From positions 310,001-374,000 of the forward strand of contig JABHSQ010000005.1 of assembly GCA_018669795.1 (NCBI GenBank): a DNA stretch of 64,000 nucleotides, written 5' to 3'. Under the pieces are notes generated by a model. It had not been told where the DNA came from, made no database searches, and was given only the letters and a program-made list of their open reading frames with translations. Positions 17,299-26,855 of this stretch are shown in pieces. Numbering within the stretch: the stretch's first letter is position 1; the number at the start of each line of letters is the position of its first letter. The translations under genes and the position numbers were made by a program. The stretch comes from Flavobacteriaceae bacterium (GTDB taxonomy: Bacteria; Bacteroidota; Bacteroidia; Flavobacteriales; Flavobacteriaceae).

Positions 17299-18489
17299 GT
17301 GAATAACCAGTCGATCAATGAAAAAATTTTAGATTTAAGCCTGTGTGTTATTATTCCAACATACAATAACGAGGGTACTTTAAAGCGCGTTATTGACGGT
17401 GTTTTAAAATATACACAACACATTATTTTAGTCAATGATGGCGCTACAGATTCAACTTCAAAAATACTTTCCAACTATTCACAACTTCAACAAATTCATG
17501 TTGAAAAAAATAAAGGAAAAGGCAATAGCTTACGCTTAGCGTTTAAGCATGCGGTAACTTTAAATTATCAGTATGCAATTACCATAGATTCTGATGGTCA
17601 GCATTTCCCAGATGACATTCCAGCTTTTGTTAATGAACTTGAGAAAAGTGAAGATAAAAATCTATTGCTAATTGGTGCAAGAAACATGAGACAAAAAGAT
17701 GTACCTAAGAAAAGTAGTTTTGGTAATACATTTTCAAATTTTTGGTTTTTGGTAGAAACTGGTATTAAACTTCAAGATACACAATCTGGATTTCGATTAT
17801 ATCCTTTAAAAACAATCAAAAAAATTAAGTTTTACACGTCAAAATTCGAATTTGAAATCGAAGTTATTGTAAAATCAGCTTGGGCAGGAGTTACTTTAAA
17901 AAGCATACCTGTTCGCGTATTATACGATGAAACTGAACGCGTTTCTCACTTTAGACCATTTAAGGATTTTACACGCATAAGTATTTTAAATACTTGGTTT
18001 GTTATACTTGCCATTTTATATATTAAGCCAAGAGACTTTCTTAGAGGTTTTAAAAAAAAAGGATTTAAACAATTTATAAAAGAAGATTTACTAGGAACAC
18101 AAAAACCTTCTAAGAAAGCTTTTTCTGTAGCTTTGGGTCTTTTTATTGGGATATCTCCTTTTTTAGGATTTCAAACGGTACTTGTTTTTTTTTTAGCTTA
18201 TATTTTTAAATTAAATAAAGTAATTGCTTTTGTGTTTTCTAACATTAGCTTACCTCCTTTTATCCCTTTTGTTTTGTATGCTAGTGTAAAAATGGGAGAA
18301 TATCTCTTAGGTGTAGAATTAAAATACACTATGGAAGATATGTTAGATAATTTTGAAATATTAATTCATCTCAAAGTTTATATTATTGGTAGTTTTTTAT
18401 TAGCCATTTTAGTATCGGCTAGTTTTGGACTTTTAAGTTATTTTCTTTTTTTATTTTCAAACAAAAAAGTGGCACTCAATAATGGATAG
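17299..18489 (+). CDS. family 2 glycosyltransferase fused to DUF2062
   Basis: A 396-aa protein starting at GTG. The first 230 residues are a GT-A domain: VIIPTYNNEGTLKRVIDG, VNDGATDST and the DSDGQH metal-binding triplet. The C-terminal 150 residues form a DUF2062 membrane domain (KKAFSVALGLFIGISPFLGFQTVLVFFLAYIFKLN). It is eight bases into overlap with the exporter gene. The fusion suggests glycosyl transfer at the inner membrane to the pigment lipid head group. That link is inference from the locus. Confidence 0.87.
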   Translation: MNNQSINEKILDLSLCVIIPTYNNEGTLKRVIDGVLKYTQHIILVNDGATDSTSKILSNYSQLQQIHVEKNKGKGNSLRLAFKHAVTLNYQYAITIDSDGQHFPDDIPAFVNELEKSEDKNLLLIGARNMRQKDVPKKSSFGNTFSNFWFLVETGIKLQDTQSGFRLYPLKTIKKIKFYTSKFEFEIEVIVKSAWAGVTLKSIPVRVLYDETERVSHFRPFKDFTRISILNTWFVILAILYIKPRDFLRGFKKKGFKQFIKEDLLGTQKPSKKAFSVALGLFIGISPFLGFQTVLVFFLAYIFKLNKVIAFVFSNISLPPFIPFVLYASVKMGEYLLGVELKYTMEDMLDNFEILIHLKVYIIGSFLLAILVSASFGLLSYFLFLFSNKKVALNNG

Positions 18490-21400
18490 ATTTTTTTATA
18501 ATATATATCAAATAATAGTTGCTAAAAAATTATTGGGTTTTGGTATTATGCTTGTCTTTTTTTTAGCCTTGCTGTTTGTAGCTTCAAAAATTGAATTTGA
18601 GGAGGATATTACTAAACTCATCCCATCAAATGATAAAACTTCCGAAATGCAAAAGGTTTTGGAAACTACCAATTTTGCAGATAAGATTATTGTAAATATC
18701 TCTCGTAAATCAGATGGCACAACAGATGATATTTCACAATATGCATCTCAAATTATTGATAGCATAAATAAGTCGTCTAGTGAATATGTTAAACAAATTC
18801 AAGGAAAAATTCAAGATGAGGATTTCCTTGAAACTCTAGATTTTGTTTATCAAAATTTACCACTTTTTTTAGACGATAGTGATTATAAGACTATCGCAAA
18901 TAAAATTCAAAAAGATAGTATTGATATTATAATAAACAGTAATTACAAAACTTTAGTGTCAACTTCTGGATTTATCGCAAAAGAAACCATTTTAAAAGAT
19001 CCATTGGGTTTATCCTTTATTGCTTTAAAAAAAATGCGTCAACTTAGCTTTGGAGATAATTTTATCTTAAATAATGGTTTTTTGATGAGTAAAGATAAAA
19101 ACCATGTCTTATTATTTATAACTCCAAGTTTAGGTTCTAGTGAAACTTCAGATAATGCAAAATTTGTCCAAAATTTATATCACATAAATAATCAACTTAA
19201 TAAAAGTTTTAAAAACAAAGCTCAAGGCGAATATTTTGGAGGTATTTTAATTGCAGTAGCAAATGCTAAGCAAATTAAACAAGACATTCAGCTTACAGTT
19301 GGTATTGCAATGAGTGTTCTACTAATTATTCTTATTGTTTTTTATAAAAAGTTAAGTATCCCTATCGTTTTATTAGTTCCAACAATATTTGGAGGCTTAT
19401 TAGCAGTAGCCTTACTTTATATTATTCGTGTAAATATATCAGCAATTTCTTTAGGTATTGGTTCCGTATTATTAGGCGTTACATTAGATTATTCGCTTCA
19501 TATTTTAACACATATGCGAAGTAATAATAATATTCAAGCGCTATATAAAGAGATTACAAAACCAATATTAATGAGTAGTTTAACCACTGCTTTAGCATTT
19601 TTGTGTTTACTATTTTTAAATTCACAAGCCTTACAGGATTTGGGAATTTTTGCTGCAATAAGTGTATTAGGAACTTCTGCTTTTGCCTTGATTTTTATTC
19701 CTCAAGTATATAAAGGTTCTGTTAATAAATCTAAAAAACAGACATTTATAGATAGGCTTGCTAGTTTTCAGTTTCATAAACAAAAGGGACTTATTATAGT
19801 TCTTGTTATCGCATTTGTTGTGAGTTTGTTCACTTATAATAAGGTTACGTTTAATGAGGATATTTCGAAATTAAATTATGAGCCACAGCATTTAAAAGAT
19901 GCTCAGGTGCATTTAGATGTTTTAACAAATATGGCTTCAAAATCCGTGTACTTGACTGCTTATGGGAATTCTGAAAATGATGCACTTCAAGTAAATGATG
20001 CTATTTATAAAAAACTTGAAGAACTTAAGAATAACAATCAAATTATAGATTTTAGTTCTATTGGCACATTAATTCATTCGGAAATTAACCAAAAACAAAG
20101 TATTGAAAAATGGAATACGTTTTGGAATGATGAAACTATTGCCAACACTAAAAGTAATTTAATTGAAAGTGGTGCGAAATTAGGTTTTATCCCTACAACG
20201 TTTAATGTGTTTTATTCTCTTGTAAATTCCGATTTTGAAACACTTTCTATTGCAGATTATAATGCTTTAAAAACTATTTCAACCGATGATTATATTGCGA
20301 CAAAAGATAATTTTACTACAGTAACTACTTTAGTTAAAGTAAAAGATGAAAACGCAGATGAATTAGTTAATATCTTTAATGATGTCAAACAAATATTAGT
20401 TATTGATAGACAACAAATGAATGAAACGTTTTTAGGTAATTTAAAAACTGATTTTAATCGTTTAGTGCTCTATTCTTTTGTGGTTGTTATATTACTTCTT
20501 TTGGTGTTTTACAGAAGCTTTTCTTTAATGTTAGTAACCAGTATTCCAATAATGTTAACTTGGTTATTAACCATCGGAATTATGGGATTGTTTCATATTG
20601 AATTCAATATTTTCAATATTATTATTTCTACGTTTATTTTTGGTTTGGGTATTGATTACAGTATTTTTATTACCAACGGTTTACTTCATGAATATAAAAC
20701 AGGAGAAAAAGCTTTACAAACTTATAAAACATCCATTATTCTATCTGTTGTCACTACTGTTTTATGCGTTGGAGTTTTAATATTCGCCAAACATCCAGCA
20801 TTATATACCATTTCTTTAGTGTCTCTAATCGGTATTTTATCTGCTGTCATTATTTCATTTACTCTTCAGCCTTTAGTATTTAAATTATTTATTGGTAGCA
20901 AAACTAAACGACCAATAACTTTAGGATTATTAGTATACTCTTTTCTATCATTTAGTTATTTTGGATTTGGAGGTCTTTTTATTTCCTTGATTAGTATAAC
21001 CTTACTAAAGATTATTCCAGTGAGCAAAAAAATAAAAATGAAATGGTTTCATAAAGTCGTCTCATTATTTATGAAATCGGTATTATATACCAACCCTTAT
21101 TTAATAAAGAGAGTTAAGAATGTTGGAAATCAAACTTTTGAAAATCCTGCCATAATAATTGCAAACCATATGTCGTTTTTAGACATTTTGGTAGTTGGTA
21201 TGCTGCATCCAAAAATTGTGTTTTTGGTAAATGATTGGGTTTATAATTCGCCTGTTTTTGGTAAGGCAGTTCAAGTTGCTGGTTTCTATCCTGTTTCTAG
21301 TGGTATTGAAAAAGGTGTTTCTCATTTGGAAGAAAAAGTAAAACAAGGATACTCGTTAATGATTTTTCCTGAAGGGACAAGATCCCCAAACAATAAAATG

Positions 21401-22162
21401 AGACGTTTTCATAAAGGTGCATTTTATCTCATGGAACAATTGAATTTAGATATGATTCCGGTGCTTATTCATGGTAATTCTGAAGTTAACCCAAAAGGAA
21501 GTGCACTTATTAGAAACGGAAATATTACTGTAAAAATACTAGATAGTATTCCTATTATAGATAAAAATTATGGCGAGACCTATACGCAACGTACAAAAAG
21601 GATTAGTACATATTTTAAACGAGAATTTAGAGTGTTTCGGAAAGAAATGGAACACGACACCTACTTTCATAAAATGGTATTAGAGGAGTATATCTATAAA
21701 GGTGATGACTTATACCAAACAGTTAAGAAAGATCTTGACACTTATAAAGATATTTATAATACCATTTTATGGGAAATTGATACTAAAGCGGAAATTACTC
21801 ATATATCAAAAGATTATGGGCAACTCGATTTTCTATTAGCTTTAAATAGTATTGATAGAAAAATAATTTCTTATATTGAAGACGATATGGTTAAGGTAAT
21901 TCTTCAGAATAGTTTTCTTACAAATAAGAACAAGAATATTAATTTTAAAAATACGTTAGAAGCGACTATAAAAACATCTGGGAATACACTAATACTAAAC
22001 ACGAATACCTTATCTGAAGAGCAAATAAATACTATTTTGAATAATAGTATTAATTTCGTTTTTTTAGTAAAAGAAAGTCGAAATTTATATGCTGGATTGA
22101 TTATTAAATTAGGATTTGAGTCGATTAAAGAGCGTGAAAATCTTATGATTTTCAAACGATAA
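18482..22162 (+). CDS. MMPL/RND exporter fused to a PlsC acyltransferase and a C-terminal extension
   Basis: A 1226-aa fusion. Residues about 1-800 form an MMPL/RND transporter with two membrane blocks and two large periplasmic loops (VLLGVTLDYSLHILTHM and IFGLGIDYSIFITNG are the paired TM4-like motifs). Around residues 860-1060 is a PlsC-type domain: N895-H896...D901 in NHMSFLDIL and FPEGTRSP. The last 160 residues (HISKDYGQLDFLLALNSIDRKIISYIEDD) resemble a degenerate methyltransferase-like fold and are unassigned. It probably joins acyl transfer and export of the polyene lipid. Confidence 0.87.
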   Translation: MDRFFYNIYQIIVAKKLLGFGIMLVFFLALLFVASKIEFEEDITKLIPSNDKTSEMQKVLETTNFADKIIVNISRKSDGTTDDISQYASQIIDSINKSSSEYVKQIQGKIQDEDFLETLDFVYQNLPLFLDDSDYKTIANKIQKDSIDIIINSNYKTLVSTSGFIAKETILKDPLGLSFIALKKMRQLSFGDNFILNNGFLMSKDKNHVLLFITPSLGSSETSDNAKFVQNLYHINNQLNKSFKNKAQGEYFGGILIAVANAKQIKQDIQLTVGIAMSVLLIILIVFYKKLSIPIVLLVPTIFGGLLAVALLYIIRVNISAISLGIGSVLLGVTLDYSLHILTHMRSNNNIQALYKEITKPILMSSLTTALAFLCLLFLNSQALQDLGIFAAISVLGTSAFALIFIPQVYKGSVNKSKKQTFIDRLASFQFHKQKGLIIVLVIAFVVSLFTYNKVTFNEDISKLNYEPQHLKDAQVHLDVLTNMASKSVYLTAYGNSENDALQVNDAIYKKLEELKNNNQIIDFSSIGTLIHSEINQKQSIEKWNTFWNDETIANTKSNLIESGAKLGFIPTTFNVFYSLVNSDFETLSIADYNALKTISTDDYIATKDNFTTVTTLVKVKDENADELVNIFNDVKQILVIDRQQMNETFLGNLKTDFNRLVLYSFVVVILLLLVFYRSFSLMLVTSIPIMLTWLLTIGIMGLFHIEFNIFNIIISTFIFGLGIDYSIFITNGLLHEYKTGEKALQTYKTSIILSVVTTVLCVGVLIFAKHPALYTISLVSLIGILSAVIISFTLQPLVFKLFIGSKTKRPITLGLLVYSFLSFSYFGFGGLFISLISITLLKIIPVSKKIKMKWFHKVVSLFMKSVLYTNPYLIKRVKNVGNQTFENPAIIIANHMSFLDILVVGMLHPKIVFLVNDWVYNSPVFGKAVQVAGFYPVSSGIEKGVSHLEEKVKQGYSLMIFPEGTRSPNNKMRRFHKGAFYLMEQLNLDMIPVLIHGNSEVNPKGSALIRNGNITVKILDSIPIIDKNYGETYTQRTKRISTYFKREFRVFRKEMEHDTYFHKMVLEEYIYKGDDLYQTVKKDLDTYKDIYNTILWEIDTKAEITHISKDYGQLDFLLALNSIDRKIISYIEDDMVKVILQNSFLTNKNKNINFKNTLEATIKTSGNTLILNTNTLSEEQINTILNNSINFVFLVKESRNLYAGLIIKLGFESIKERENLMIFKR

Positions 22163-22180
22163 AAAATAAAAAACACACAC

Positions 22181-23734
22181 ATGAAATCACATTATGATGT
22201 TGTAGTAGTTGGAAGTGGATTGGGAGGCTTAGTTTCTGCCATCATTCTAGCCATGGAAGGGAAAAGTGTTTGTGTTCTCGAAAAAAACAACCAATATGGT
22301 GGTAATTTACAAACCTTTGTAAGAAACAAAACTATTTTTGATACTGGAGTACATTATATAGGCGGACTTGATGAGGGACAAAATCTATATCAATACTTTA
22401 ATTATATTGATATTTTAGATCTAATTACCTTAAAAAAATTAGACGAAAACGAATTCGATATTGTGACGTTCGACAATGACCCTATAGAATATAAGCATGC
22501 TCAGAGTTACGAAAAGTTTATTGAAGTTTTAGTTGAACAATTTCCGGAAGAAGAAAAAGCAATAGTGACTTATTGCAAAACCTTAAAAGAAATTTGCGAT
22601 AGCTTCCCATTATATAATTTGAAACAAGGCAAACCTTATTATGATGATACAGCCATGTTTAAACTTCCTGCAAAAGAATATATTTATTCACTTACAAATA
22701 ATAAAAAACTACAAGCTGTACTAGCAGGAACAAATTTTTTATATGCTGGTGATGGTGAACGCACACCATTTTATGTACATGCTTTAACGGTAAATTCATA
22801 TATAGAAAGTTCTTATAGATGTGTCAATGGAGGTAGTCAAATAACTAAGGCATTAATTAAAAGGTTAAAAGAAAATGGAGGTGAAACTTATAAACGTCAT
22901 GAAGTTGTTGATTTTGGTTTTGATGATGGTAAAATCACATCTGCAATTTGTGCAAACGGCAAAGAAATAAAAGGAGATTTGTTCATTTCTAACATTGAGC
23001 CTAAATTGACATTAAAGCTTGTGGGAGAAGATAAATTCAGAAAGTCATATACCAATAGAGTTCATAAAATTGAAAGTACAATAGCTGCGTTTAGCTTATA
23101 TATAATTTTAAAACCAGATTCATTCAAATATAAAAATAAAAATTTCTACCACTTTAGAGATCCAGATAAGGTTTGGGATGTTCATAAATATACTGAAGAA
23201 AGTTGGCCAGAAGGCTATATGATGTCCATGTCAATTAAGAAAAACATGGGAGATTATGGCGATAATATTACCATTATGACCTACATGCATTATGATGAAG
23301 TAAAGCCTTGGGTACATACATTTAATACAGTTGCCAATAAAAATGAAAGAGGGCAAACTTACGAAGAATTCAAAGATGAAAAAGCCGAGAAGCTCATTAA
23401 GGAATTAGAGCTTAAATTTCCTAATATTAGAGATTGTATTCAAGAGGTATACACATCTACTCCTCTGTCTTACCGAGATTACATAGGAAGTAATAGAGGC
23501 TCAATGTATGGTTATGTTAAAGATGTGAATAGACCAATGCAATCTTTTTTATCGCCAAAAACAAAGATTAAAAATTTATTGTTTACTGGTCAAAGCCTAA
23601 ATATGCATGGTATTTTGGGAGTTACTATTGGCGCAGTTGTAACATGTTCAGAAATTTTAGGCAAGGATTATTTGTTGAATAAAGTTTTAAGAGCCAATGG
23701 CGAAGAAGAAATTATTGTAAATAATATGAGATAG
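22181..23734 (+). CDS. CrtI-like NAD(P)/FAD-dependent oxidoreductase (first)
   Basis: A 517-aa phytoene-desaturase/retinol-saturase-type flavoprotein. VVVGSGLGGLVSAIILAMEG is the N-terminal FAD loop, DTGVHYIGGL a subfamily block, and NLLFTGQSLNMHGILGVTIGA the C-terminal FAD-binding motif. It starts 18 bp after the exporter gene. Such enzymes occur in flexirubin loci and may modify the polyene chain by saturation, desaturation or isomerisation. Direction and substrate are not readable from the sequence. Confidence 0.82.
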   Translation: MKSHYDVVVVGSGLGGLVSAIILAMEGKSVCVLEKNNQYGGNLQTFVRNKTIFDTGVHYIGGLDEGQNLYQYFNYIDILDLITLKKLDENEFDIVTFDNDPIEYKHAQSYEKFIEVLVEQFPEEEKAIVTYCKTLKEICDSFPLYNLKQGKPYYDDTAMFKLPAKEYIYSLTNNKKLQAVLAGTNFLYAGDGERTPFYVHALTVNSYIESSYRCVNGGSQITKALIKRLKENGGETYKRHEVVDFGFDDGKITSAICANGKEIKGDLFISNIEPKLTLKLVGEDKFRKSYTNRVHKIESTIAAFSLYIILKPDSFKYKNKNFYHFRDPDKVWDVHKYTEESWPEGYMMSMSIKKNMGDYGDNITIMTYMHYDEVKPWVHTFNTVANKNERGQTYEEFKDEKAEKLIKELELKFPNIRDCIQEVYTSTPLSYRDYIGSNRGSMYGYVKDVNRPMQSFLSPKTKIKNLLFTGQSLNMHGILGVTIGAVVTCSEILGKDYLLNKVLRANGEEEIIVNNMR

Positions 23735-23736
23735 AC

Positions 23737-25440
23737 ATGCTTAGGAACTCTAATAATATTATTCTAAAAAAATCACAGATGCTACATTGCATTTGTGCTC
23801 TTATATTCCTTTTTATAACAACATCTTGTAGTGTCTCAAAATCCCTAAATGATGTTCCTGATGTTAGTCAATATAGTACATCAATTCCTGAAAGGGTTAT
23901 AGTTTCAGATTCTTCTTTTACTTCAGGAAACAATTTCCTTACCAAGAACAAACAAGGTTTATGGGAACTGTATGTAGAGGGAGATCCTTTTGAAATAGGT
24001 ATGCAAACAGGTAGTTTAACACGAGAATTATTTAATAAACAAGAGCACGCTTTTTTATCAAAAATTAATGAGTTAGTACCATCAAAAACGAAACAATACT
24101 TTTTACGGAAAGTTATAGCTTGGTATAATAGAAAAATGTATTTAAATATTCCTAAAGAATATAAGGCGGAAATTTATGGGCTTTCAAGATATGCGTCGAT
24201 GAATTATGATTATATAGCACCTAATTATTTGAGAGTATTATATTTTCATGGTGCACATGATATTGGTCATGCATTTCAAGATTTAGCTTTAGTAGGTTGT
24301 ACTACTTTTGCAGCTTGGGGAAATAAAACTAAGGATGGTAGTCTAATTATTGGTCGGAATTTTGATTTTTATGCAGGCGATGATTTTGCGAAAGACAAAA
24401 TTATTGCGTTTGTTAACCCTGATGCAGGACATAAGTTTATGTCAGTAACTTGGGGAGGAATGGTAGGAGTGGTTTCAGGAATGAATGAACACGGATTAAC
24501 AGTAACCATTAATGCTGGTAAATCTAAAGTGCCCTTAGTTGCTAAAACACCAGTATCTATACTGACACGTGAAATTTTACAATATGCTTCAACTATAGAT
24601 GAAGCTATTGTTATTGCTAAAAAACGTGAGGTTTTTGTATCCGAATCTCTATTTATTGGTAGTGCAATCGATAAAAAAGCAGTCACTATTGAAGTTTCAC
24701 CAAATAATTTTGGAGTTTTTGAAGTGCCAAATTCTAATCAATTAATTTGTGCTAATCATTTTCAAAGTGAAGCTTATGCGCAAGATAAAAATAATATTAA
24801 ACACATCGCAGAAAGCCATTCGAAATACCGTTATGAGCGCATGGAAGAACTTTTACAAGAGCATGAAAAAGTAACACCACAAATAGCAGTAGATATCCTT
24901 AGAAATAAAGAAGGTATGCAAGACAAACCGATAGGTTATGGTAATGAAAAGGCACTCAATCAATTATTAGCTCATCATAGTATTGTATTTAAGCCAGAGC
25001 AAGGTATAGTTTGGGTATCATCAAATCCATATCAATTAGGTGAGTATGTCGCTTATAATTTAAAAGATATTTTTAAAGATACACCACCAAAGTTATCCAT
25101 GGGAACTTTGTCTAAATCTAAATTTAATATTGAAAAAGATGTCTTTCAATATACTAAAGCATTTCAGGATTATGAAACCTATAGAATAATGAAAACCCAA
25201 ATTGAAGAAGCTATTGCTAATAAAAAATTTATAGAGCCTTCTGTTTTGTTAGATTTACAAAATGCAAACCCAGAGTATTGGGAAGCTTATTATATTGTGG
25301 GTGAATATTATTATCAAAAAAAGTACTACAAAGCAGCATTAAAAGCTTTTGAAAAAGCAAATACAAAAGAAATTACAACAATTCCTAATAAGGAACAAAT
25401 AGAGTTTTATACTAAGAAATTAAAAAGGAAATTAAACTAA
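23737..25440 (+). CDS. C45-family Ntn-hydrolase lipoprotein (acyltransferase/amidase-like)
   Basis: A 567-aa protein with a lipoprotein signal ending ITTSC (Cys31). After it comes an Ntn-hydrolase domain whose predicted autocatalytic nucleophile is C188 in VGCTTFAAWGNKTKDGSLIIGRNFDF, as in the acyl-CoA:6-aminopenicillanate acyltransferase family. The C-terminal 60 residues (NPEYWEAYYIVGEYYYQKKYYKAALKAFEKA) look like one TPR unit. Its stop TAA shares a base with the next ATG. It probably acts in the periplasm as an acyl transferase or hydrolase on the pigment. The substrate is unknown. Confidence 0.8.
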   Translation: MLRNSNNIILKKSQMLHCICALIFLFITTSCSVSKSLNDVPDVSQYSTSIPERVIVSDSSFTSGNNFLTKNKQGLWELYVEGDPFEIGMQTGSLTRELFNKQEHAFLSKINELVPSKTKQYFLRKVIAWYNRKMYLNIPKEYKAEIYGLSRYASMNYDYIAPNYLRVLYFHGAHDIGHAFQDLALVGCTTFAAWGNKTKDGSLIIGRNFDFYAGDDFAKDKIIAFVNPDAGHKFMSVTWGGMVGVVSGMNEHGLTVTINAGKSKVPLVAKTPVSILTREILQYASTIDEAIVIAKKREVFVSESLFIGSAIDKKAVTIEVSPNNFGVFEVPNSNQLICANHFQSEAYAQDKNNIKHIAESHSKYRYERMEELLQEHEKVTPQIAVDILRNKEGMQDKPIGYGNEKALNQLLAHHSIVFKPEQGIVWVSSNPYQLGEYVAYNLKDIFKDTPPKLSMGTLSKSKFNIEKDVFQYTKAFQDYETYRIMKTQIEEAIANKKFIEPSVLLDLQNANPEYWEAYYIVGEYYYQKKYYKAALKAFEKANTKEITTIPNKEQIEFYTKKLKRKLN

Positions 25441-26741
25441 TGATTCCTGAAATAGAGAAAGCAACAGCAGATGAAATAAAGATATTCCAAGAAGATAAAT
25501 TGGAAGGCCTTTTGACGTATTTAAATACCAATTCTAAATATTATAAACGTATTTTCAAGAAACATAATATTGATATTACTATGATAAAGACACTTGAAGA
25601 TTTAAGAAAGCTTCCAACTACAACTAAAGAAGATTTACAAAAATATAACGATGATTTTATCTGTGTAGCCAAACATGAAATTATAGATTACGTTACAACA
25701 TCTGGTACCTTAGGAGAACCAGTAACATTTGCTTTAACTGAAAATGATTTAGAACGCTTAGCGTATAATGAAGCCATTTCTTTTGCTTGTGCAGGAGTAA
25801 ATAAAAAGGATGTTTTACAGCTCATGACCACTATGGATAGGCGTTTTATAGCAGGATTAGCATATTTTTTAGGTGTTCGAAAACTTGGTGCTGGAATTAT
25901 TAGAGTAGGTAACGGTATTCCAGAATTACAATGGGATTCTATCCAAAAATTTAAACCATCCTATCTTATTGCTGTGCCTTCCTTTTTATTGAAATTAATT
26001 GAACATGCGCAGAAAAACGACATTGATATTAATGCTTCAGGTGTAAAAGGAGCCATCTGTATTGGAGAGTCTTTAAGAGAAGATGATTTTTCAGCAAATA
26101 TTCTGAATAAAAAAATAAAAGCGAATTGGGATATTGAATTGTATTCCACTTATGCTTCGACAGAAATGAATACGGCATTTACGGAATGTGAGGAGCAAAA
26201 AGGAGGTCATCATCATCCTGAATTAATCATTATTGAAATTTTAAATGATACAGATAATCCTGTAAATGATAGTGAGGTTGGAGAACTTACAATCACTACT
26301 TTAGGTGTTGAAGCTATGCCTTTATTGCGTTTTAAAACAGGAGACATGGTAAAAGCTCACTATTCGAATTGTAAGTGCGGTAGAAACACTATACGGCTAG
26401 GCCCTGTTCTAGGTAGAAAAAAACAAATGATAAAATATAAAGGCACTACGCTTTACCCCCCAGCAATGAATAATATTTTAAATAACTTTAATGAAGTGGA
26501 AAATTATATCATTGAAGTTTTACATAATACAATTGGCACAGATGAAATATTAATAAAGATTGCAACACAAAACCCAACCCAAGTTTTAATGCAAAACATT
26601 AAAGACCATTTTAGAGCCAAATTAAGAGTTATGCCAAAAATAGAATTTCATGACAAAAAAATAATTCAACAACTTCAGTTTCCAAAATTTAGTCGAAAGC
26701 CTGTTATGGTTGTTGACAAAAGAAAGTTTATATTTAAATGA
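25440..26741 (+). CDS. PaaK-like adenylate-forming ligase
   Basis: A 433-aa member of the phenylacetate-CoA ligase-type ANL family. VTTSGTLGEPVTFALTENDL is the phosphate loop, and STYASTEMNTAF, LLRFKTGDMV and LGRKKQMIKYKGTTLYPPAM follow in family order. In this locus a natural role is activation of 4-coumarate, made by the ammonia-lyase, for loading on an ACP or CoA. That is inferred from context. The start overlaps the preceding stop by one base. Confidence 0.85.
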   Translation: MIPEIEKATADEIKIFQEDKLEGLLTYLNTNSKYYKRIFKKHNIDITMIKTLEDLRKLPTTTKEDLQKYNDDFICVAKHEIIDYVTTSGTLGEPVTFALTENDLERLAYNEAISFACAGVNKKDVLQLMTTMDRRFIAGLAYFLGVRKLGAGIIRVGNGIPELQWDSIQKFKPSYLIAVPSFLLKLIEHAQKNDIDINASGVKGAICIGESLREDDFSANILNKKIKANWDIELYSTYASTEMNTAFTECEEQKGGHHHPELIIIEILNDTDNPVNDSEVGELTITTLGVEAMPLLRFKTGDMVKAHYSNCKCGRNTIRLGPVLGRKKQMIKYKGTTLYPPAMNNILNNFNEVENYIIEVLHNTIGTDEILIKIATQNPTQVLMQNIKDHFRAKLRVMPKIEFHDKKIIQQLQFPKFSRKPVMVVDKRKFIFK

Positions 26742-26855
26742 AAAATATTTTATTCTAACAGAAAACCTCATATAATTATCAGTAGATAAGATATAATTTT
26801 ATCTTTTTAGAAATGAAAATAGCATCAAATAATTAATAATAATATCAAGAATTAA

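Noticed and set aside
17247-17306. 19-codon ATG frame upstream of the GT2-DUF2062 gene
   Set aside because: Ends inside the next gene and has no support. The longer start-less frame there is mentioned only as a possible relic.
20598-20780. 60-aa hydrophobic frame within the exporter gene
   Set aside because: It is a +1-frame shadow of a transmembrane-coding stretch; the main frame is continuous for 1226 codons.
26780-26810. AAGATA/TATCTT hairpin with T run between the ligase and second oxidoreductase genes
   Set aside because: Stem of about six A/T pairs only, too weak to call as a terminator in AT-rich DNA.
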